Positions 41,875 through 46,284 of a stretch of 46,284 nucleotides of DNA are shown here, in pieces; the first letter of the stretch is position 1, and each line of letters begins with the position of its first letter. Below the pieces are notes generated by a model. The model saw nothing but the letters and a program-made list of their open reading frames with translations. It had not been told where the DNA came from and searched no databases. The stretch spans positions 1 through 46,284 of IMG/VR virus record IMGVR_UViG_3300032291_003030; one strand, 5' to 3'. The position numbers and the translations under genes are program-made. The stretch comes from a virus.

Positions 41875-42596
41875 TGGATAAATTACACTTAGTATCAACA
41901 CTAGAAAAATATTACCTTAACGGTATAGTTGAAAAGATAAAATTACAAGTTAAGGATAAAAATATAACAATTAAATTTGTTGCTCCTAATAAAGATTTAG
42001 TTGGATCAATTACCGCTAATAATTTTGAATTAGAAGATACTGAAGTTGGGATATATGATACCTCTCAACTATTAAAATTAATTAATATTACTAATCACTT
42101 TTTAATATTAGATATTGTTAAACAACATAATATTCCTACTAAATTATTGATTGCTGATAATGAATATAATTTAGAATATGTTTTAGCAGATACTACAATG
42201 ATTCCAAATGCTCCTACAGTAACTGAACCTGAATACGCTATTGAATCTAATATTGATTTAGAATTTATTAATAAATTTATTAAAGCTAAAAAAGCAATCG
42301 ATAATGAAATAGTTTCAGTAGATGCAAATTATGATGAAAATAATACTAAAGTAGTACGATTTACATTAGGTGGAAATGAAGGATATAATAATAAAATTCA
42401 ATTTTCTATCCCTGCAATATATGAAGGTATACACCCTCAACAATTACAATTTAATGTAAATTATATTCGTGAAATCCTAGATAATAATAAAGATCTAACA
42501 TTTGGTAGATTACGTATTAGTGGTGAAGGATTAATGAGATTGGAATTTACATCAGAAAAAGGAACTTCTTTATATCTTCTAGTGGCTAAAGAATAA
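41874..42596 (+). CDS. gp45: Sliding clamp (T4 gp45-like)
   Basis: The 240-residue product (T4 gp45 is 228) shows HLVSTLEKYYLNGIVEKIKL with NITIKFVAPNKDLVGSITAN, GIYDTSQLLKLINITNHFLI, and a second half with NKIQFSIPAIYEGIHPQQLQ and LRISGEGLMRLEFTSEKGTS. This matches gp45 clamps of T4-like phages. The trimeric ring tethers gp43 to DNA and in T4 also drives late transcription. The start overlaps the previous stop by one base. Confidence 0.85.
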   Translation: MDKLHLVSTLEKYYLNGIVEKIKLQVKDKNITIKFVAPNKDLVGSITANNFELEDTEVGIYDTSQLLKLINITNHFLILDIVKQHNIPTKLLIADNEYNLEYVLADTTMIPNAPTVTEPEYAIESNIDLEFINKFIKAKKAIDNEIVSVDANYDENNTKVVRFTLGGNEGYNNKIQFSIPAIYEGIHPQQLQFNVNYIREILDNNKDLTFGRLRISGEGLMRLEFTSEKGTSLYLLVAKE

Positions 42597-42630
42597 AAGC
42601 TATATATTTATATATGTAATAAAGAGATAC

Positions 42631-42643
42631 ATGATAGGTCTCC
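42631..42643 (+). repeat. 13-bp inverted repeat, left arm, before hsp20
   Basis: ATGATAGGTCTCC is the exact reverse complement of 43344-43356. Together they flank the hsp20 gene. Confidence 0.85.
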
Positions 42644-42697
42644 ATTATTAACAATTATTTATTAACCGCTACCTTAGGGAGCACAAACAACAAAAAA

Positions 42698-43321
42698 ATG
42701 AAAAAACAAACTACAGACGTATTCGTAGTATTTGAAGATTTACACAGTGGTACTATTTTGACCGGAACTGGTTCAACATCAAGCGGATTATCATTAACAG
42801 GTACAACCTGTAATTCAACTTTAACTACTACTAACGCATCCAATTATCTTGCTAATTTTGGTACTACAAATCTTTGGCAGCAACCTTATTACCCACCCCA
42901 AACTTATAATGAATATTGGAACTTTGATGAAGGTATGGATTTATTATGGAAGTCTTTCTTTGATAAAAATGCCCACTATAGACCAATTTCAGAAAAAGCA
43001 GTTCAACATCCCGTTGATATTCAAGAGACCGACAATGGTTTAAAAATTGAAATTGCTGCTGTTGGACTAGAAAAATCAGATATAGATATTATTGTAGATT
43101 CAGAAACTCTTAGAGTTGCTTATCGTAAAGATAAGGAAGAAGAGAAAGATGAATATAGATATTTACATCGTTCAATTAAAAAGGCAGGTTTTGATATTGC
43201 TTGGAAGGTATCTTCTAAGTATGAATTATCTAAATTAGAAGCTGGTTTAGATAAAGGTTTATTAATTTTAGAGATTCCATTCGCTAAAGAAAACAAACCA
43301 AAGAAAATCGAAATAAAATAA
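42698..43321 (+). CDS. Hsp20-family small heat-shock protein (207 aa)
   Basis: The C-terminal ~110 residues form the alpha-crystallin domain: HPVDIQETDNGLKIEIAAVG, LEKSDIDIIVDSETLRVAYR, YRYLHRSIKKAGFDIAWKVS and LDKGLLILEIPF, followed by a short basic tail. The N-terminal ~90 residues are Thr/Ser/Asn-rich and unlike usual Hsp20 (SGTILTGTGSTSSGLSLTGT). It would hold unfolding phage or host proteins. T4-like marine phages often encode such a protein. GroES and GroEL follow, making a full chaperone set. Confidence 0.93.
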   Translation: MKKQTTDVFVVFEDLHSGTILTGTGSTSSGLSLTGTTCNSTLTTTNASNYLANFGTTNLWQQPYYPPQTYNEYWNFDEGMDLLWKSFFDKNAHYRPISEKAVQHPVDIQETDNGLKIEIAAVGLEKSDIDIIVDSETLRVAYRKDKEEEKDEYRYLHRSIKKAGFDIAWKVSSKYELSKLEAGLDKGLLILEIPFAKENKPKKIEIK

Positions 43322-43343
43322 TTTCGATATAGTTTTGAAACCC

Positions 43344-43356
43344 GGAGACCTATCAT
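43344..43356 (+). repeat. 13-bp inverted repeat, right arm, after hsp20
   Basis: GGAGACCTATCAT is the exact reverse complement of 42631-42643. On an mRNA spanning the gene the two arms could pair 5' UTR with 3' UTR. Confidence 0.85.
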
Positions 43357-43390
43357 TATATTCAAGTAAACAAATTTAAACATATAAAAT

Positions 43391-43684
43391 ATGAAAGTTA
43401 TACCTTTGCACAGTAACGTGCTTATTAAACAACAAGATGAGGCTGAGGTTATGTATGGAAACATCATTGTACCTGATGCTGGAAAAGAGAAAGTTATGGT
43501 TGGAGAAATCATAGCAGTAGGACCAGGAGCATATAGTGTGACTGGTGAAGTATTTTTAGAAACTAAATTAAAAGTAGGTCAAGTAGTAACATTTCCTTCA
43601 TTTGGTGGACAACGCATTACAATAGAAGGTGAAGATTATTTAATATACAAAGAACAAGACATATACGCAATTTTAGAAAAATAA
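43391..43684 (+). CDS. groES: Co-chaperonin GroES
   Basis: The 97-residue product has the 10-kDa chaperonin pattern: MKVIPLHSNVLIKQQDEAEV, the mobile loop YGNIIVPDAGKEKVMVGEII, AVGPGAYSVTGE, LKVGQVVTFPSFGG and a final EDYLIYKEQDIYAILEK. It resembles bacterial GroES rather than T4 gp31 in layout. It would cap the GroEL encoded three bases downstream. No promoter-like element of the TTRTCA type was found in its leader. Confidence 0.94.
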   Translation: MKVIPLHSNVLIKQQDEAEVMYGNIIVPDAGKEKVMVGEIIAVGPGAYSVTGEVFLETKLKVGQVVTFPSFGGQRITIEGEDYLIYKEQDIYAILEK

Positions 43685-43687
43685 GAA

Positions 43688-45313
43688 ATGAGTAAAATTA
43701 TTAGTTTCGATAGAGAAGCAAAAGAAAAATTACAATCAGGTATTGATAAAGTAAATAAAGCAGTATCAGTAACTTTTGGACCTTATGGAAGAAATGTCCT
43801 AATAGAGGATTCAGTTAATGGAGTAAAAAGTACAAAAGATGGTGTAACGGTTGCTAAATCTATTACATTAGAAGACCCCATTGAAAATATGGCTGCTACG
43901 ATTATTAAACAAGCAGCATCTAAAACAGTGGATGCAGCAGGTGATGGTACAACTACTTCAACAGTATTAGCTCACGCTATTGCTTCTGGAGCATTAAGTG
44001 CTACATCTTATCCATCAACAAATGCTACTCAGGTAAAACGTGGTATTGAGGCTGCTGTAAAAGAAGTGGTTGATGAATTAAAAAAGATATCTATTGATAT
44101 TACTGATGAAAAGCAAATTAAACAAATTGCTACATTATCAGCAAATGGAGATGAAGAAATTGGAAATCTAGTTACCGAAGCATTAGATAGAGTAGGAAGA
44201 GATGGTGTAGTTACAGTAGAGGAATCTCGTACTGGAGAAACATCATTAGAAGTAGTTGAAGGTTTACAATTTGATAGGGGATATAAATCTCCATATTTTG
44301 TAACTGACAATAGCACGATGCAAGCCGTATTAAATGACGCTTTAATATTGTTATTCAACGGTAGAATCAGTGCTGTTAAGGACTTATTGCCTCTATTAGA
44401 ATCCGTTTCTCAACAAAATAAATCACTATTGATTGTTGCTGAGGAATTAGATGGAGAAGCATTAGCTACTCTAATTGTAAATAAAATGCGTGGATCACTT
44501 AAAGTAGCTGCTGTAAAAGCACCTGATTTTGGAGAACGCAGATTACATATTCTAGAGGATATGGCAACTTTAACTGGAGGTCAAGTTGTATCAACTGATA
44601 AAGGTATGAAGTTGGATAAATTCAATACAGATTGGTTCGGTAATGCACGTGTTATAACTGTAGGTAAAGAAACTACTACAATTGTTGATGGTAAAGGAGA
44701 TGCAGATAAAATTGAGACGCGTATTCTAGATTTAAAACAACAATTAGATAATTCAAAATCTCCATATGAAGTTGAAAAGTTACAAGAACGTTTAGCTAAA
44801 ATGGTAGGTGGAGTTGCAATTATTAATGTTGGTGGTGGTACTGAAATTGAAATGAAAGAGAAGAAAGATCGTTTAGACGATGCTTTACAAGCTACTAAAG
44901 CTGCTCTTGAAGAAGGTATTCTACCTGGTGCTGGTATTGCATTATTACATGCTAGAAAATCTATTAATTTAAAAGGTGAAAATGATAAAGTAAAAGGTGC
45001 ACAAATTGTATTCCAAGCTTGTGCTACTCCATTTAAACAAATTTTAAATAATGCTGGAGAAGATCCTCAAGAATGGTGGGATAAAATTTACAATAATCAT
45101 TTCTCTAATATGGTACCAGAATTATCAACTGGAGAAGTAACAGATGCTTTCAAATCAGGTATTATTGATCCTACTAAAGTAGTTAGATGTGCATTAGAGA
45201 ATGCAGCAGCGGCCGCAGTAACACTATTAATGACTGAATGTGTAATCTATGATAAACCTGAAGAAAAAAAATCAGGTGGTAATGATGTAGATATGTCACA
45301 ATTTGGAATGTAA
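43688..45313 (+). CDS. groEL: Chaperonin GroEL (541 aa)
   Basis: Full-length chaperonin: SVTFGPYGRNVLIEDS, GVTVAKSITLEDPIENMAA, the ATP-site VDAAGDGTTTSTVLAHAI (GDGTTT 85-90), APDFGERRLHILEDMATLTG in the apical domain, KMVGGVAIINVGGGTEIEM, EGILPGAGIALLHAR, and a C-terminal GNDVDMSQFGM (the flexible GGM-type tail is short). Phages carrying both GroES and GroEL are uncommon. It is followed by a terminator. It probably folds large amounts of capsid and tail proteins. Confidence 0.96.
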   Translation: MSKIISFDREAKEKLQSGIDKVNKAVSVTFGPYGRNVLIEDSVNGVKSTKDGVTVAKSITLEDPIENMAATIIKQAASKTVDAAGDGTTTSTVLAHAIASGALSATSYPSTNATQVKRGIEAAVKEVVDELKKISIDITDEKQIKQIATLSANGDEEIGNLVTEALDRVGRDGVVTVEESRTGETSLEVVEGLQFDRGYKSPYFVTDNSTMQAVLNDALILLFNGRISAVKDLLPLLESVSQQNKSLLIVAEELDGEALATLIVNKMRGSLKVAAVKAPDFGERRLHILEDMATLTGGQVVSTDKGMKLDKFNTDWFGNARVITVGKETTTIVDGKGDADKIETRILDLKQQLDNSKSPYEVEKLQERLAKMVGGVAIINVGGGTEIEMKEKKDRLDDALQATKAALEEGILPGAGIALLHARKSINLKGENDKVKGAQIVFQACATPFKQILNNAGEDPQEWWDKIYNNHFSNMVPELSTGEVTDAFKSGIIDPTKVVRCALENAAAAAVTLLMTECVIYDKPEEKKSGGNDVDMSQFGM

Positions 45314-45316
45314 AAT

Positions 45317-45342
45317 AATGAGGGACGAAAGTCCCTTATTTT
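45317..45342 (+). terminator. Rho-independent terminator after groEL
   Basis: AATGAGGGAC pairs with GTCCCTTATT (one G-U) around a GAAA tetraloop, followed by TT. It starts four bases after the groEL stop. Confidence 0.88.
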
Positions 45343-45354
45343 AATTTAAAATAT

Positions 45355-45603
45355 ATGCCTTTAACCCCCCAATCAATTAGAAAAACAGTTTCTATTTACG
45401 TAAATGGAGAATTAGTAGAAAAACAAACAGTACTTGATTTAAGTAATGATTGGAGTGAATCTCAAATCAATTTCTTTAAAAAGATGATTAAACAAGGGGG
45501 TTCATTTAAAATTAATGGAAATTCATTTGAAATTAAACCTGCAGAACCTTTATTAACATCAAAAGGAGAAAAGGACCAAGGCATTATTGTTTATCCAGAA
45601 TAA
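45355..45603 (+). CDS. Hypothetical protein between groEL and gp44 (82 aa)
   Basis: The product opens MPLTPQSIRKTVSIYVNGEL, a beta-rich start, then DLSNDWSESQINFFKKMIKQ and SFKINGNSFEIKPAEPLLTS. There is no recognised domain. It lies just after the terminator, so it needs its own promoter, or it is read from termination leak-through. Function unknown. Confidence 0.68.
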   Translation: MPLTPQSIRKTVSIYVNGELVEKQTVLDLSNDWSESQINFFKKMIKQGGSFKINGNSFEIKPAEPLLTSKGEKDQGIIVYPE

Positions 45604-45615
45604 ATTTATTATATT
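45591..45615 (+). promoter_or_regulatory. Middle-promoter-like element upstream of gp44
   Basis: TTATCC (45591-45596), 13 bases starting AGAATAAA, TATATT (45610-45615). The gp44 ATG (45622) begins exactly 7 bases after the hexamer. Confidence 0.45.
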
Positions 45616-45621
45616 ATAGTT

Positions 45622-46284
45622 ATGAAGAAACAACACACATTATGGATTGAACGTTACCGTAGTGAAAATCTAGACCAATACATAGGCAATGAAGTAATTA
45701 AATCTCGTATTACTGATTGTATTGCTCAAAACGATATTCCTCATTTTATCTTTAGCGGTACGGCAGGAACAGGAAAAACAACTTTAGCTAAAATTATAGT
45801 CAACAACATCAAATGTGATTATATATACATTAATGCTAGTGATGAAAACGGTATTGATATGATTAGGGATAAAGTTAAAGGATTTGCATCTTCTGCTACT
45901 TTTAACCCGATTAAAGTAATAATACTAGATGAAGCGGATTTTTTAACAGGTCCTGGCCAAGCAGCATTACGTAATATAATTGAAGAATATTCAGCATCAA
46001 CACGATTTGTATTGACTTGTAACTATATTGAACGCTTAATTGAACCGTTAACATCTCGTTGCGAAATCCATATATTAAAACCACCTTCAATGGGTGAGGT
46101 TGCTAAACACGTATGTACTAATATTTTAGATATAGAAAAAGTAGAATATGATATTAAAGAAGTAGCAGCATTAATTAAAGATTCATATCCTGATATTCGT
46201 TCAATCATTAAAAATCTACAAGCAGGAACTAAAGATAATCAATTTAAATTTACTGTATCAAGTACTGATTGGTTAAATAAATTA
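45622..46284 (+). CDS. gp44: Clamp loader large subunit (T4 gp44-like AAA+ ATPase), 3'-partial
   Basis: The frame is open to the right edge (221 codons visible; T4 gp44 has 319). Visible features are LWIERYRSENLDQYIGNEVI (RFC box), Walker A FSGTAGTGKTT (residues 44-54), Walker B IILDEADFLTG (DEAD 103-106), sensor 1 RFVLTCNYIERLIEPLTSRC with the SRC motif (145-147). It loads the gp45 clamp onto primer ends. The small clamp-loader subunit (gp62) is not in the window. Confidence 0.95.
   Translation, partial: MKKQHTLWIERYRSENLDQYIGNEVIKSRITDCIAQNDIPHFIFSGTAGTGKTTLAKIIVNNIKCDYIYINASDENGIDMIRDKVKGFASSATFNPIKVIILDEADFLTGPGQAALRNIIEEYSASTRFVLTCNYIERLIEPLTSRCEIHILKPPSMGEVAKHVCTNILDIEKVEYDIKEVAALIKDSYPDIRSIIKNLQAGTKDNQFKFTVSSTDWLNKL

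Noticed and set aside
43120-43512. Minus-strand open frame of 130 codons opposite hsp20/groES
   Set aside because: It lies opposite two well-supported + strand genes, has no recognisable motif, and no minus-strand gene is supported anywhere in the window.
1-46284. tRNA or rRNA genes
   Set aside because: No cloverleaf-like segment with T-loop GGTTCGAAT-type sequence was noticed; a tRNAscan run would settle this.

Overview
This window is a contiguous piece of the genome of a T4-like (contractile-tailed, myovirus-type) bacteriophage. Every gene supported here lies on the + strand, the sequence is strongly AT-rich, genes are tightly packed (many TAATG or ATGA junctions), and no stretch longer than 300 bases lacks a gene. 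The host is most likely a member of the Bacteroidetes (Flavobacteria-like). The clues are the near absence of Shine-Dalgarno sequences (A-rich leaders instead), a small Cys-rich protein of the DUF5522 type typical of that phylum, and the low GC. This host call is inference.

Layout. (1) 1-4351: two tail-fibre/spike genes with C-terminal S74 chaperone domains, sharing a near-identical 181-bp module, plus small virion-region genes. (2) 4436-15989: the tail module in T4-like order: sheath (gp18), tube (gp19), a gp26-like tail assembly protein with a shifted-frame extension just before the tape measure, tape measure, baseplate proteins, a gp53/LysM-like wedge protein, and a 999-aa hub protein ending in a tail lysozyme. 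(3) 16030-19653: a compact family A DNA polymerase-like gene, an unknown gene, and five consecutive small genes sharing one N-terminal leader that ends in I-N/T-E. The leader looks like a capsid-targeting peptide with a T4 prohead-protease cleavage site. (4) 19788-27239: replication and recombination genes (gp32, UvsX, FEN/RNase H, a GIY-YIG homing endonuclease, gp41 helicase), thioredoxin, a B12-dependent class II ribonucleotide reductase and the DUF5522 gene. (5) 28072-32167: a 7-deazaguanine module (QueD-like, a TGT/DpdA-like transglycosylase, QueC-like, FolE) plus a dCTP deaminase/dUTPase-like enzyme, predicting a modified guanine in phage DNA. (6) 33910-38750: five glycosyltransferase and FkbM methyltransferase genes, one of them a fusion. 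(7) 38833-46284: family B DNA polymerase (gp43), sliding clamp (gp45), an Hsp20/GroES/GroEL chaperone set, and the start of the clamp loader (gp44), which runs off the right edge.

Regulation. Nine upstream sites in the DNA-metabolism half share a promoter-like element, TTRTCA, then 12 (twice 13) bases, then TATATT. The spacing resembles T4 middle promoters (MotA box plus -10). At five of them an ATG begins exactly 7 bases after the -10 hexamer, which predicts leaderless mRNAs. Structural genes lack this element and instead often follow an ATATTTAT motif. Three rho-independent terminators are clear (after gp19, before gp32, after groEL).

How it fits together: RNR/thioredoxin, dCTP deaminase-like and FolE/QueD/QueC enzymes supply and modify nucleotides. 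The PolB/clamp/loader/helicase/gp32/UvsX/FEN set replicates DNA. The DpdA-like enzyme probably modifies it against host restriction. The glycan enzymes may decorate DNA, virion or host surface. The leader-bearing proteins may be packaged in the head and injected.
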